From Pseudocercospora fijiensis CIRAD86 (lineage: Eukaryota > Ascomycota > Dothideomycetes > Mycosphaerellales > Mycosphaerellaceae), in NCBI RefSeq assembly GCF_000340215.1, contig NW_006921544.1, forward strand, positions 216,599-280,598: 64,000 bases of DNA, in the 5' to 3' direction. This document shows positions 10,330-21,271 of this stretch, in pieces. The position numbers and the translations under genes were made by a program. Positions within the stretch are counted from its first letter, which is position 1; every line of letters begins with the position of its first letter. Below the pieces are notes generated by a model that was not told where the DNA came from, did not search any database, and worked only from the letters and a program-made list of their open reading frames with translations.

Positions 10330-11455
10330 ATAGGCTGCTATATGAGAAGGATTAGTATAGTAAGAAGCACTTCTAAGCTATTAATTGCTAGTATATAGAT
10401 AAGAAGGGCAGGCTCGTTTAAGTACGATTAGATTTGCTACAACTTCTAATCGGCTTGTATATAGGTAACTTCCTCGCTTGGCTTGTTATGCCTTACTTCT
10501 AGGTTTTTAGTATAACTAGCAAGATTAGCTAGTTAACTACTAACAATACCTTTACTAATAGTACGCTCTGTGAATATGTCGAGGGCTGTGTGCGATAGGC
10601 TGGCTTTAACTACTAGAAGGACTATTAACTCCGCTATATTAGCTATAATATTAATTAGATAATAGAAGTCTTTATATTTGCTAAGGATAAGGAGTCTGCT
10701 AAGAGTAAAGAGTTTACCTAGAAGATAGCGATACTAGATATTATCTATTTCTAGGTAGTTAGATATAGACGTAGACTCCTTTACTAGATAAGGGCTGTTA
10801 TAACGGCTATTCGTACTCGCTAAGCTATTACGGACGAACGATAACTTTAATTCTTTAATAAGATATATATATCGTAGCCTTAACTGCCTTATTTAATAGC
10901 TAAGATTCTAAGAGAGATACGCTAGAATAGATAGCTTCTTATAATAGAAGAAGCCCTTTAAATAAGGCTAGACCTAAATAGCTTTTCAGATATAGTACTA
11001 TATCTATACGAGGCTTAGCTTACTAGCGACGAGTACTCGGTTCTACGGTATACTCGTACCTTCCTTATACCCTTTAAGGAGGTTACTCTTAAGCTGTAAG
11101 GCTATACTATTGCACTAGATGTGTATTAATAGGCTGTAGAATGTGTAGGAAGCTGCCTTACTTAATTAGCCGAATATAACGTACGGCGTAAGCCTCTTAT
11201 CCGCTTAAACTGCCTTTTAAGATAGCTATTTAACAAGTACTATAGTATTAACTAATAGACTGCCGTCTATATAATAGTTATACTTCTATATCTAACTCGT
11301 CGACTTGCCTAGCTAAAGAAGCGCCCGGAGGTGGACATTAAGACCTTATTAGACCTTAGAAGGTTGCTATAGAAAGACTATAATAGCCGGTATAGAAGCC
11401 CTTAACTAATTAATCTAATTTAAGATTATTTATCTAGATAAGGCTTATAGAAGTA
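10330..11455 (+). pseudogene. hAT transposase fragment, RIP-mutated
   Basis: Plus-strand frame, TAG/TAA read as Gln: starts in the middle of a hAT transposase (HFQAINCQYIDKKGRLVQV, then DLLQLLIGLYIGNFLAWLV, the conserved L-G-x-H-x-G-x-N-I region after the first catalytic Asp). It continues through LRYISYNINQII (family C-x-x-H-x-L-N-L), LTSDEYSVLRYTRTFLIPF (hAT L-x-x-x-E-W region) and VDIKTLLDLRRLLQKDYNSRY near 11,330-11,390. N-terminal BED finger and C-terminal dimerisation domain are missing. The 5' edge abuts the Helitron and the 3' edge the Copia gag, so this is a truncated remnant overwritten by later insertions or rearrangement. Confidence 0.75.
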
Positions 11456-14400
11456 TAGGAACGGTATACTAGAATCTATAAGCTAAGATAAGGCTAAGGT
11501 AAGAGAGGCTAAAGAAGAAGACGCAAAAGCGATTACGTTTATTAAGTCTACGGCCGGAGATAAGCGTATATACCTCCTAGGACTACGTACTCGGACTAAG
11601 GAGGTAATCGATAAGATAAAGGAAGTAAGCGAGATATTAATAAAGGAACGGGTTTCGACGCTAGTCTTCCGTTTCTATTCCTTTAAAGCTCTTAAGAATA
11701 CCGATACTACGGCTTTAGCCCTTACGCAAATCTAATCCGAGATTAAGGCCGCGGCTAGTAACGAAACTCCCTCGGAGGCCTATAAGAAGGTAGTCCTTAT
11801 ATCGTCTTTAGGAGAAGAGTATTTGTCTACTATATTCGCTCTAAAGGCGGCCGGTTTCTCTACTCTTTCCTACGTAGAACTAGTTTAACGACTACGGGAC
11901 GTTAAATATACTATTACTACTTCTTAAAGTAGTAAAGTAGTAGCCCGATATACTAAGGAAGCGGCGAAAGATAAGGCCGGTAATAGAAAGAAGGGCAATA
12001 CGCCTATTACGCGTAATACGCCTTATAAAGCTAAAGGTAAGACGTATTACTATTACTAAAAGATCTAGTACTTTAAACGGGAATATAGGAAGTATAAATA
12101 GGACTAAAATAACGGAGAAATCTAAGAAAATAATAAGGAGAAATTAAAGATCGCGGCTTAGACGGCTATCGATTCTACGACTTAACTATCTACTAAAGGG
12201 GATTAGATCCTAGACTCCGGATATACTAAATATATATCTAACGATAGTAACTACTTTACGGACTATAAGGAAATAACCGGAAAGGTTACTCTAGCGAACG
12301 GTAAAACAATAAAGCTCGCGGGATATAGTATAATCCTCGTCCGGTCTAAGGGAATTCCGACTACGATTCCGGATATTATATACGTGCCCGAGATTAGTTA
12401 TAACCTGCTTTTAATAAGCTAACTCTCGGAACGAGGTATTACGACTCTATTTACTAAAGAATAGGCTATACTTCGAAGAGGAAACGAAGAACTAGCTAAA
12501 GGACTACGCGTCGGAAGGTCCTATATTCTAAAGGAATCGGGATCTATCGTAACTTCGAGGGTAGCTACTACTACGACTAAGGGTACTATACTACTTTAGT
12601 ATTAACGCCTAGGATATCCGGGATACAAAAAACATCGAAACGTATATAAGGTACTACTAGGAATTCCGGAGCTTTTAACGTTATATATATCTTACGAGAC
12701 TTATATTACTATAAACTCTAATAGACGATAAAGTCGAGAAGAACCTTAAAAGGTATATTATTACCTAGATAGGGTATATATCTATTTTTAGGGTCCGTAT
12801 AAGTATAGTATCTTAGGGGGAAATAGATATATACTAAAGATTACGGACGACGCTACGAGACGGCTAGATATCCGTCTTACTCGCTATAGAAGCGACGTAT
12901 ACGAAGCCTTTAAGGCTTAGAAAGACGAGGCCGAACTTAAAACCGAGAGGAAACTAAAGGCCGTAAGAATCGATAACGCTCCGGAGCTTATTAAAGCTCT
13001 TAAAGGCCTATCCGAGAGTACGAATCGAAATAACGACGCCCTATACTCTAGAATAAAACAGGGTAGTAGAGAGACAAAACCGTACTATTATAACTAAGAT
13101 ACGGGCGGCTTTAGAAGGATCCGGATTTCCTAATAATCTTTAAGCAAAGCGACGTATACGGTTACCTATTTATATAATAGGCTACCTAATAAAGGAAGAG
13201 AAATAACTCCTAAGGAGCTCTATACCGGAAGAAAGCCTAGCGGAGAATACTTATAAGTATTCGGCTATCTAGCCTATTCGTATATTTTTAAAGAGAAAAG
13301 AAAAGATAAGCTAGAAAAGACAGTATTCCTAGAAATCTTCGTCGGATATACGAAGTCTACGAAATAGTATAGAATCTATAATCCTAAGACGAACGCTATC
13401 GGGATCTATACTAGCGTTAAATTTAACGAATTAACTAAGGGAAGTAGCCTACTATCCGGAGAAGAGCTACCTACCCTATAGTATATTATAGATAACGAGG
13501 ACGACGATATCGATCTCCTAGACAAAGGAGAATCTAAGGAAATAGAGGGATATTCCGAAGCCGAAGATAATACTCCGGAACCGTAAGACAAAGAAGATAG
13601 TTTAAATAACGGCGAAAGGATAACTCGAGAACCGTCTACTACTCCTACGAACGAAGGAGGACTAAGAAGGACTATAAGGGTCCTAAGGCACCGAAGAGGC
13701 TAAGGGACGAGATAGGACTAGCGGCTCTAAAAGTCGACTATCGAAAGGCCTTCGAAATACCTATTCCCGAGACCTATACGGAAGCTATTAGCGGCCCTTA
13801 CTCCCGATAATAGAAAGACGCTATTAAAGAATATATCGAGTCCTTAACGGCTAATAATACCTACGAGATTGTCGACTATTCTAAGCTAAAGGACAGAAAA
13901 GGGCAAATAAACGTTATAACTTTGAAATAGGTTTTTAAAGTAAAAATACTACCGAACGGACAAATCGACAAATTTAAAGCGAGATTAGTAGGAAAGGGCT
14001 TTACGTAACGCTATAGAATCGATTACCTTAAGACGTTCTCTCCGGTAATATATCTCGAAAGGCTACGCCTTCTCCTAGCTATCGCCGCTAGTAAAGGACT
14101 TGCTACTTTCTAAATAGACGTAGTAAGTGCCTACCTACTAGGAGAACTAATAGAGGAAGTCTACCTAGCTATCCCGGAAGGCCTAGATGTTCCCGGAACT
14201 TATAAAGTACTTAAACTCCTAAAAGAAGTACTAGGACTAAAACAATCCGGACGAGTTTAGAATAAGACTATTACGGCTTTCTTTAAAGAATACGACCTCT
14301 ACGCTATACCTACGGATTAACTAGTCTTTATTAATAGCGACTATACGCTAATAGTCGCGTTATACGTTAACGATCTTATTATACTAGCGAGGATAGAAGC

Positions 14401-15670
14401 GGGGGTTAAACTACTAAAGGACGGGCTTATATAGAGGTTTAAAATAAAGTATATAGGTCCCGCTAAGTTTATACTAGGCGTACGAATTAAGAGAGAGGCC
14501 GACGGGTCTATATAACTAGATTAAAGGAACTATATCGAAAATACGCTTAAAGAAGCGGGCTTAGATCTAGACGAAACCTTCCGAGTATCGACTCCGGCAA
14601 ACGAATACGCGAATCTGCTACCTATTATAAAGGACAAGGAGATAGTAGACGTCCGGAAATACTACCGACTTATCGGGAAACTAAATTAGACCGTACGAGG
14701 TACTAGGCCGGATATATCTTTTCTAACGTAAACACTAACCTAATCTACGGCAAATCTAGCTAGTAGATATTACGACGGAGGTATCTACGGCCTTAGATAC
14801 CTAGGAAACACTCGGGACTACTATATAAAGTATAGTCCTATCCTAAAGAACGAAAGCAATACGAGTACTTTAGTTACTCGTCTACCGGTTATCTATACCG
14901 ATTCGGATTACGCGGCGGACTCGACTAGGAAGTTAACGATAGGATATATATCCCTATTAGCCGGAGGACCTATATGTTAGTCTACTAAACTATAAATGTC
15001 TATAACGACTAGTACTATAGAAGCCGAATACTTAGTACTATCCTACGCCGTAAAAGAAGCTATTTAGATCTAGAGTTTCCTCGAGCAAGTTAGATACCTT
15101 ATAGAAGACGACTATAAAGAGCCTACTACTATCTTTAGGGACAATAAGGCGGCTATCGCTTTAGTACGAAATCCGGAATTTTATTCTAGAACGGAATATA
15201 TCGACGTAGCGGTATATTACGTATAGGAACTAGTCGAGGGCAAGCTAGTCGATATAAAGTATATTCCGATAAAAGACTAACTCGCGGACTTCCTTACTAA
15301 GCCCCTAACGAAAGGGAAGTTTAAAGAAAACGTAAAAAGAGTCTAGGAATAAGAACTATTAAAAGGATTCGAACGTAGCTATCTAGTTTATAACTAGATA
15401 GCTAAGTAGAGGGAGTATTAGAATACTCGAGAATATACGAGACTAGTGAGATTTATAAGTAAGAGAAGGAGAAGGAAGCTAAAAGATTATTTACTTACGG
15501 CTTAGTAATAGCTTTTAATTCTTAGCGCTAGGGTATATGAGTAGCTAGTAAGTCGTTTGTTTAAATAGCAAGCAATTCTATCGGCTTACCGCTTATCTAT
15601 AATAGAGATAGTTATAATTGTAATATTCGGTATATAATTATAGTAAATTAATAATTAATAACTATACTCT
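11456..15670 (+). mobile_element. Ty1/Copia LTR retrotransposon, 5'-truncated, RIP-mutated (copy A)
   Basis: Order gag, protease, integrase, reverse transcriptase, RNase H on plus, the Copia order. Landmarks: gag with a former zinc knuckle (YYYYQKIQYFKREYRKY, Cys mutated to Tyr) at about 12,045-12,095; protease DQILDSGYTKYIS at about 12,205; GAG-pre-integrase and HHCC region 12,590-12,720; integrase core with ITDDATRR and RIDNAPELI at 12,840-12,990. RT follows at 13,740-14,500 (TYTEAISGPYSRQQKDAI, FKARLVGKGFTQ, QIDVVSAYLLGEL, LYVNDLIILA). RNase H-like YTDSDYAADSTRK and FRDNKAAIAL lie at 14,890-15,160. No 5' LTR is visible; it begins against a hAT fragment. A second copy is inverted at 22.8-27.2 kb. 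Confidence 0.92.
15416..15670 (+). repeat. 3' LTR remnant of Copia copy A
   Basis: Begins TATTAGAATACTCGAG, probably from TGTTAGAATACTCGAG by RIP, directly after a purine run (AGAGGGAG) that fits a polypurine tract. It matches the reverse complement of about 22,790-22,987 in copy B, including AGCAAGCAATTCTATCGG, and diverges after about 15,625. The exact 3' end is not resolved. Confidence 0.7.
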
Positions 15671-15674
15671 TAGC

Positions 15675-16765
15675 TTAAGTCCTCGAAGACCCTAGTTACT
15701 CCTACTCGCTAGAGAAAGAGCACCCCTTAATAGGCCTCTATAGTATACGAGCTATTATAATAACGTATATATAGAGTCTTCGCGAGCTCGCTTTAGACGT
15801 TAGGTAAGCGATAGCTACTAAGAAAGCTAAGCTATAGATCCGCGGACTAAAATAGTACGATCTATATAATACTTCTAGTAAATAAGAGCCTATAACTATA
15901 CTAGGCTTATAATAATAAAATCGAGGTACTACCTAGTATAGAACGCGCCTAAGTATATACCTCTATATAGCTCGTCCTACGAAAGGCTAGAGATACTTTA
16001 TAAGGATTTAAAGGACAACCTCGAAAGGATCTTTATCCCGTATATTATTATTAACGTCCCTATCGCCTCTATTATTTACATAGAAAGCTAGTAGTAGACT
16101 CTAGTTCTATATAGAATACCGTAGGCTTAATAGAATAACTAGGAAGAACGTATATACCCTACCTATCCTATTCGTATAAGAAACCCTCTCCCGATTGCGT
16201 AAGGTTATTAGCTACTCTAAAGTAGATATTATTAGCGCCTTTAGTTAACTAAGTATCGCTAAAGGAGATAGATAAAAGACGCGGTATAGCTACTACGAAT
16301 GCCTAGTTATATAACTCGGGCTCGCTAACGCCCCGTTATCGTTCTAATACTATATTAACGACGCCCTTCGTCCCTATCTTAACTATTTATATATTAATAA
16401 GCTACGCCTCGATATCTTAAGATCTAGCGGAAATAGGCTTTTTATATAAGACATGTAGCTACATCTCGCTAAAGGCATAGTACCCGTAAACTATAGCGAG
16501 TTGTCGGCGGTTTTATTACCCGGGTACGAGATACCGGATAATATTATTATATATCGAGGACGGATTTCTTCGTGCTAGAGGACAATACTAGCGACCTGCG
16601 TGCTCGCGTGTTGCGTATCCGTCTCCACTACCACTCTGTTAGACATCAGGCCGCAGCCATCCATACATTGGAGCTTATCAGCCGCACCTACTTCTGCGGC
16701 ATTAAGGAGCAACCTAGCCCGTTAGACGGAGTAATTCTCGGTTCTGTTCTCGCCCAACATCCTGT
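15675..16765 (+). pseudogene. Ty3/Gypsy polyprotein fragment
   Basis: RT part: PLYSSSYERLEILYKDLKDNL at about 15,965-16,020 and DIISAFSQLSIAKGDRQKT, CLVIQLGLANAPLSFQYYINDALRPYL at 16,225-16,385, typical of Ty3/Gypsy. The catalytic Y-x-D-D and RNase H are missing. The frame then jumps to VNYSELSAVLLPGYE and an integrase N-terminal H2C2-like segment (DNTSDLRARVLRI ... HTLELISRTYFCGI) at 16,580-16,715. The part after about 16,565 has ordinary CpA/TpG, so the RIP border runs through this one gene. Heavily deleted and inactive. Confidence 0.75.
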
Positions 16766-16885
16766 TCCTACGCAGCACTAGGCGTTACCCAACACCAGGT
16801 GATTCCCGACATCAGGTTTCAACCTTCAATATGATTGCCACTACCTCGGAAGCTTCGACATTAGAGCAGGCAACACCTAGTTGAT
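16765..16885. repeat. Dispersed palindromic repeat, copy 3 (degenerate)
   Basis: GCAGCACTAGGCG, ACACCAGGTGATTCCCGACATCAGG and GCAACACCTAG modules mark a diverged copy of the CACCAGGTG family. It starts exactly where the Gypsy integrase homology ends, at the left side of the non-mutated island. Confidence 0.55.
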
Positions 16886-17095
16886 TCCTGTTGGACACCT
16901 CCATGGAACTGGACTACCTCTGCGATTTCGTGTCTCCTAATCTTTAACTGTGTAGAACTCTTCAGCCATTTCTTGAGCCCCATCTCAGTCCTGGCTGCGT
17001 TCCGCAATAGAGTAAAAACTCGAATCTCGAATCTCATCCTTCACTTCAACCCTTCCGCCTTCGTGATTATTCTTAGCCTTTGTCAGTGATCTTGT
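16886..17095. other. No gene seen
   Basis: Ordinary base composition, no open frame of note, pyrimidine-rich towards the minisatellite that follows. Confidence 0.5.
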
Positions 17096-17230
17096 ACCCA
17101 GCCTTCATGATCCTGCTCAGCCTTTATGATCCTGCTCAGCCTTCATGATCCTGCTCAGCCTTCATGATCCTGCTTAGCCTTTATGATCCTTCTCAGCCTT
17201 CATGATCTTGCTTAGCGTTCCTGATCACCC
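17096..17230. repeat. 19-bp minisatellite
   Basis: About six to seven copies of GCCTTCATGATCCTGCTCA with C/T variants, followed by degenerate GCCTTCATGAT copies up to about 17,375. The unit is not a multiple of three, so it is probably non-coding. Confidence 0.85.
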
Positions 17231-17331
17231 TCGGCCTCTGTAATGATCATCCTCAGCCTTCATGATTATCTCCGGCCATTATAATGATCTTCCTCAGCCT
17301 TTACAAATGATCTCGCACTCAGCCTGCATCA

Positions 17332-18475
17332 TCACCTACAGTCTTCACGATCATGCTTAGCCTTCATGATCATTCCCAGCCTTAGCCTCCAGATTTCAAA
17401 ATTACGAAAAAGCTCATGTTCAACCTGTCGGAAATCCTGTACAATTGATCTTAGAACTCCTGTACAATATCTGAAGTCTATTGGAATGCCTGGAGTCGAC
17501 CAGGATGTCATTAATTTCAACCAATGCATCCATCCGCACGAAGCCATCTCGATAAGCAAGGCATAGCCTTCTTCAACCCGGCCGTTGCCAGCAAGACTTT
17601 CGTCACTTTCGGCTTCGCTACGGGACTACCTCCCTCCGTACGCATTCAATGCCACGCTTGTACTTGATCAGGATGCGGCACTTTGCGCCCGAAACAGACA
17701 GTTCAATGCCCGCCAAACGGCGGATATCGTCTTCATTGAGCACGCATGGAACATACACATATCGCCTACCATCAACAGAAACATCGGACCGTGGCCCACG
17801 ATTTGTGTCGAAATTCTGGAAGTGCCAGATATCTGCAGCCATCTCAAGGGTTCTACGAAAGTTCAACTGTCGACCGCAAACTCACGGGCAACTCTGGGGA
17901 TCATCGTGGGAGGAGGTAGCTGAGTTGTGAAATGTTTGTACGACGACCGAGTAGCTGATATGCTTATAGGGAATGAGTGGTGGCGTTTGGTTGACGAGAA
18001 TAGCAGATGTCGGTGGTCGTAGAGCGTCAAAGGTATATGTGAACTACGTAGGCGACAAATGAATCGATGGCCGAATTCACCGCCAACAATGCAGCTTCCG
18101 ACGCTACGGATATGTCACCATTCCATGCTCGACATCCTCGCATGTACACACGGTCAGCGGACGTAGATGACAATGACGCGCCCTGGCAGCTGCATGGATA
18201 GACACTGCAGGATCGAGTTGTCTGAGGTGGTCTCGAAGCTTCGTGGCTACCCTTCGAAAGTTGTAAGTTACGTCTTTCAACCTGCAGGAACTGCGTAGGC
18301 CGTGAGGCGTCCCGCCCTGTAGCTGCTGTTCGAAGCTCCGCGTTGCAACCCAATGGCACTCCCTCGATTCAGTGCTCACCAACAATGTCATGGAGGAATA
18401 AGCCAACGATCCGACGCAGACACGGATCGGGTGTGGAAAACCATTGAACGTAGTGAGACGCCATGTACCAATCAA
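17332..18475 (-). CDS. Possible fragmented minus-strand gene, unrecognised
   Basis: Three minus-strand frames look more protein-like than their antisense: 18,475-18,104 (starts MIGTWRLTTFNGFPHP), 17,866-17,618 (MNFRRTLEMAADIWHFQNFD, then DVSVDGRRYVYVPCVLNEDD) and 17,559-17,332. The middle one is open upstream to about 18,020 apart from one TGA next to a GTGAGT that could be a splice donor. They might be exons of one spliced gene or relics of one. No family is recognised and exon borders are not defined. Low certainty. Confidence 0.25.
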
Positions 18476-18659
18476 TAGTCATTGTATTCTTCTTCATCTT
18501 CTAGTATTCAATTCGGCGGCTGCTTACCTGCTTGACCGGCTGAGCCTCCTCAATCTTCACTGTCGAAGCTCTCATTGTCGAAATAATTGTTGATGTTGCC
18601 CGGCTTCGCGCCGAAATGATTCTGATCGTAACGCTGGCACTCTTCCCAGGCTTACCATG

Positions 18660-18912
18660 CTCCCCCCAAACTAGCTATGCTCTTCCCAGACTGGCTATGC
18701 TCATCCCACGTTGGCCATGCTCGTCCCACATTGGCCATGCTCGTCCCATACTGACCACGCTCTTCCCATATTGGCCATCCGCTTCCCACGTTGACCATGC
18801 ACTTTCCACATCGACCATGCTCTTCCCACATCGACCATGCTCTTCCCACATCGACCATACTCTTCCCACATCGACCATGCTCTTCCCACATCGACCATGC
18901 TCTCTCTTCCCA
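18660..18912. repeat. 20-bp minisatellite
   Basis: About twelve copies of a 20-bp unit, best preserved at 18,800-18,905 as ATCGACCATGCTCTTCCCAC. Left copies are diverged (GGCCATGCTCGTCCCACATT), so homogenisation is stronger at the right. All minus frames give Trp/Met/Gly/Lys-rich repeats, an artefact of the repeat. It lies just downstream of the 579-codon gene. Confidence 0.92.
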
Positions 18913-19058
18913 TGGTAACCATGCTCTGCCTGTCGAAGACGTGAGCTTTGACATGGCCGACGATCTGCAAGGCGACCTCAATTGATGCCAGATGGGACTG
19001 GATGTTCCGATGCGTCTTTTGGCAATCTACAGTTTCTCTTGCTGATGAGTTTATGGAT

Positions 19059-20798
19059 TCATCGAGCACTGTTTGCGAAGGCGTGGAGCAATGTTCGCAC
19101 TACAGCAGAGTATTGCTCGAGGCGCATTGCGGGCGGGTCGCGATAGAATACGTTGACGCGTCTCAAGGCGTCCAAGAGCTCGTGCAGCTTGTCGGCGTTC
19201 ACGCTTCCACATGTCGCGTCTGCAATGCCGCGGAACAGATGATCGCCGTGGCTGAGAGGATGGTCGGCGCTGACGTGTGTAGGGGAGAGGGAAATGGAGC
19301 CGTCGTCGTTGATCTGAATCATGCGCGGCCACGCCTCGAGCCAAGCCCGCATTTCCTCCACCGTGCCAGCCGACATGCCGCAAGCCGGCTGGTCGGCCTC
19401 CAGAAGTTGCATCCACGTTTCAGCCCATTCCATTTGTCGCAACAGGCCGGCCAATATTTCGATGCGGCGTGGTGTGCGCGACAGCGTAGAATACAGCTGC
19501 AGCAATGGTTGCTCTCGATTCACGCCCCAGTCGCGCAGCCAGTATGCCAGCCGAGCCATTTGCTCCTGTTCGATTGCGTGCCGAAAGCGCCGAGTCAGCC
19601 ATTGCGGAAAGCACGTCTCCGCCGCCCACTTCACCCACCGCCACCACCACCACCTCGACGACGACCATGGCTTCTCGTCCACCACCATGCTGACGCGATC
19701 TCGAAGCTCCGTCACAGCCGCAGCATACTCGAGAAACACCCGATGGAGCTGATCGCCCAGTGCCGCCTGCATCTCCGCCGCCTGCTCGACTCGCTCTAAC
19801 ACCGCGCGGCACGCCGCGAGATCCCCATCAAAGTCGCCTCCTCCATCATCGCCAGCAGTGCCAGCTTCTGCCCATAGAAGACGCGTATTGCTGGCCCACT
19901 CTCGAACCACACCCTGTGACAAATTCAAGCGCTGCGCCATCTCCGCCTCCGCCGCATCCTGTCGAGCCATACCATTCCAGTCTATCGGCTGCCATAACGG
20001 AGGCGTGCTGTTGTCGCTGATGAAAGAAGGTCTGAAGAAACTGCTTCGGCAGTCCTGGGTGGCGCGATCTGGAACAATGCTCGCAACACGCCCGACAATC
20101 GTCACAGCATGACGCACCTCTGGACTCCACATGAACAGGCAATGCGCGAGGACAAGTGCGATGGGGATCACACCGCGGCGCATCATTGGAACCATGCTGT
20201 GGTATGTCCAGCGGCCAACATGGTACGGCCACTGTGCGCATGCGACCAGGCACGGCCAAAGCAGCATCAACCAGTCATTGAGTCGTCCGATCCAGCACAT
20301 GAGACAGCGCATCCAGACGCCTGTTGATACGAAGAAGTTGCCCACTGCCTCCAGCCAAGCAAGCCGTGGCCAGCGGCTTTTGGTGCTTTTGCACGCCTGA
20401 CTTCCGCTCTTGAAGCCTTTTCTCTGCGTCGTGTGTGTTCTGGGATGCCTGGTGTTGGCGGCGGTACTGGGAAATGCCGTTGGTGGTGTTCTTGGCGCAG
20501 TGGGTGATGTTCTTGGAGGAGTCGTTGGTATGCTTGGAGCCGTCGGTGGTGTTCTGGGATCAGTCATTGGTGTTCTTGGGGCAGTCGTTGGTGTTCTTAA
20601 AAGGTGAGGAGGCGCGACCGGCGACTCTGGGGATGATGAATACAGCATGAAAGCATCCTCTTGTTGTCTTGCACTGCATTCCACCCTTGACCCAGCAGTG
20701 TTTGACCGCTCCTTCTCCAAGGCCGGAACCTTCCTCAGCGGTGGTGCTCGAGATGATACAGCAGGCCGGCCTTGAAATAGGCCACCGAATTCGTTCAT
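19059..20798 (-). CDS. Unrecognised membrane protein with Thr/Pro repeat, 579 aa
   Basis: The only long intact frame of the window. The frame is open to an ATG at 20,960, but the ATG at 20,798 (MNEFGGLFQGRP) is preferred because TATA-like sequence lies at about 20,890-20,905 on this strand. Numbered from 20,798: a Ser/Pro-rich N-terminus; residues about 68-106 a degenerate R-T-P-x-T-A-P repeat; about 150-190 and 210-242 hydrophobic segments (LMLLWPCLVACAQW, IPIALVLAHCLFMW) likely to span a membrane; then a soluble Trp- and Ala-rich helical domain. No catalytic motif or known family is seen. It has no introns by inspection and ordinary codon use. It may be a real host gene or a gene carried by a mobile segment; function unknown. 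Confidence 0.6.
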   Translation of the reverse strand: MNEFGGLFQGRPAVSSRAPPLRKVPALEKERSNTAGSRVECSARQQEDAFMLYSSSPESPVAPPHLLRTPTTAPRTPMTDPRTPPTAPSIPTTPPRTSPTAPRTPPTAFPSTAANTRHPRTHTTQRKGFKSGSQACKSTKSRWPRLAWLEAVGNFFVSTGVWMRCLMCWIGRLNDWLMLLWPCLVACAQWPYHVGRWTYHSMVPMMRRGVIPIALVLAHCLFMWSPEVRHAVTIVGRVASIVPDRATQDCRSSFFRPSFISDNSTPPLWQPIDWNGMARQDAAEAEMAQRLNLSQGVVREWASNTRLLWAEAGTAGDDGGGDFDGDLAACRAVLERVEQAAEMQAALGDQLHRVFLEYAAAVTELRDRVSMVVDEKPWSSSRWWWWRWVKWAAETCFPQWLTRRFRHAIEQEQMARLAYWLRDWGVNREQPLLQLYSTLSRTPRRIEILAGLLRQMEWAETWMQLLEADQPACGMSAGTVEEMRAWLEAWPRMIQINDDGSISLSPTHVSADHPLSHGDHLFRGIADATCGSVNADKLHELLDALRRVNVFYRDPPAMRLEQYSAVVRTLLHAFANSAR

Positions 20799-20884
20799 AA
20801 CGAGTGCGAATTGCCTGTGAAGCTTGATTGTGCTGACGCAGAATGAAGCTGTTTTCAAGCGGAGCGGTTTCCAAGGTGTACGGC

Positions 20885-20910
20885 GTATGGCTATACATAT
20901 ACCCTCTCCA
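20885..20910 (-). promoter_or_regulatory. TATA-like promoter element upstream of the 579-aa gene
   Basis: On the minus strand the sequence reads GGGTATATGTATAGCC, about 90-110 bp before the ATG at 20,798. Position fits a fungal core promoter; no experimental support. Confidence 0.35.
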
Positions 20911-20979
20911 CTCAGCTTCCCTCCCAAGCTTGCTTCCAGATTTGGCTTGCATGCTTGCATGCTTCTGGCATTCCTGCAC

Positions 20980-21080
20980 GCCCGCTTCTAGCTTCTCTTA
21001 CAAGCTTCCTTCCAGCTTCTCGAGCAAATTTGCTTCCAGCTTCTCTTGTCAGCTTACTTGCCCAGCTTCTCAGCGTGTTC
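20980..21080. repeat. AGCTTCTC-type short repeat
   Basis: CCAGCTTCTC, AAGCTTCCTT and CAGCTTACTT motifs recur about every 18-22 bp. Degenerate tandem repeat upstream of the 579-aa gene. Confidence 0.5.
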
Positions 21081-21271
21081 ATTCAGAAGCGAGCTTTTTG
21101 AAGTTATGATTTGGAAGCTGACATCAACAGCCAGCTTCACGTGAATTCATATGCGGGAGACCCAGGGTCGAACGTCTGTGTAGCACTTTTGTTTATGGTC
21201 GTGCATGATCCCTTCGCAGCACGACTTTCCCAGCGACCTGGATAGACTCAAAGCCCGGGTGATTTGGAAGC

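Noticed and set aside
10330..16565. Alternative genetic code with TAG/TAA read as Gln
   Set aside because: Stops are limited to the CpA-depleted blocks and accompanied by Asp-to-Asn, Cys-to-Tyr and Pro-to-Leu changes, which RIP explains; neighbouring blocks use the standard code.
18652..19069. Minus-strand frames rich in Trp, Met, Gly and Lys
   Set aside because: They are translations of the 20-bp minisatellite in three frames; the unit is not a multiple of three.
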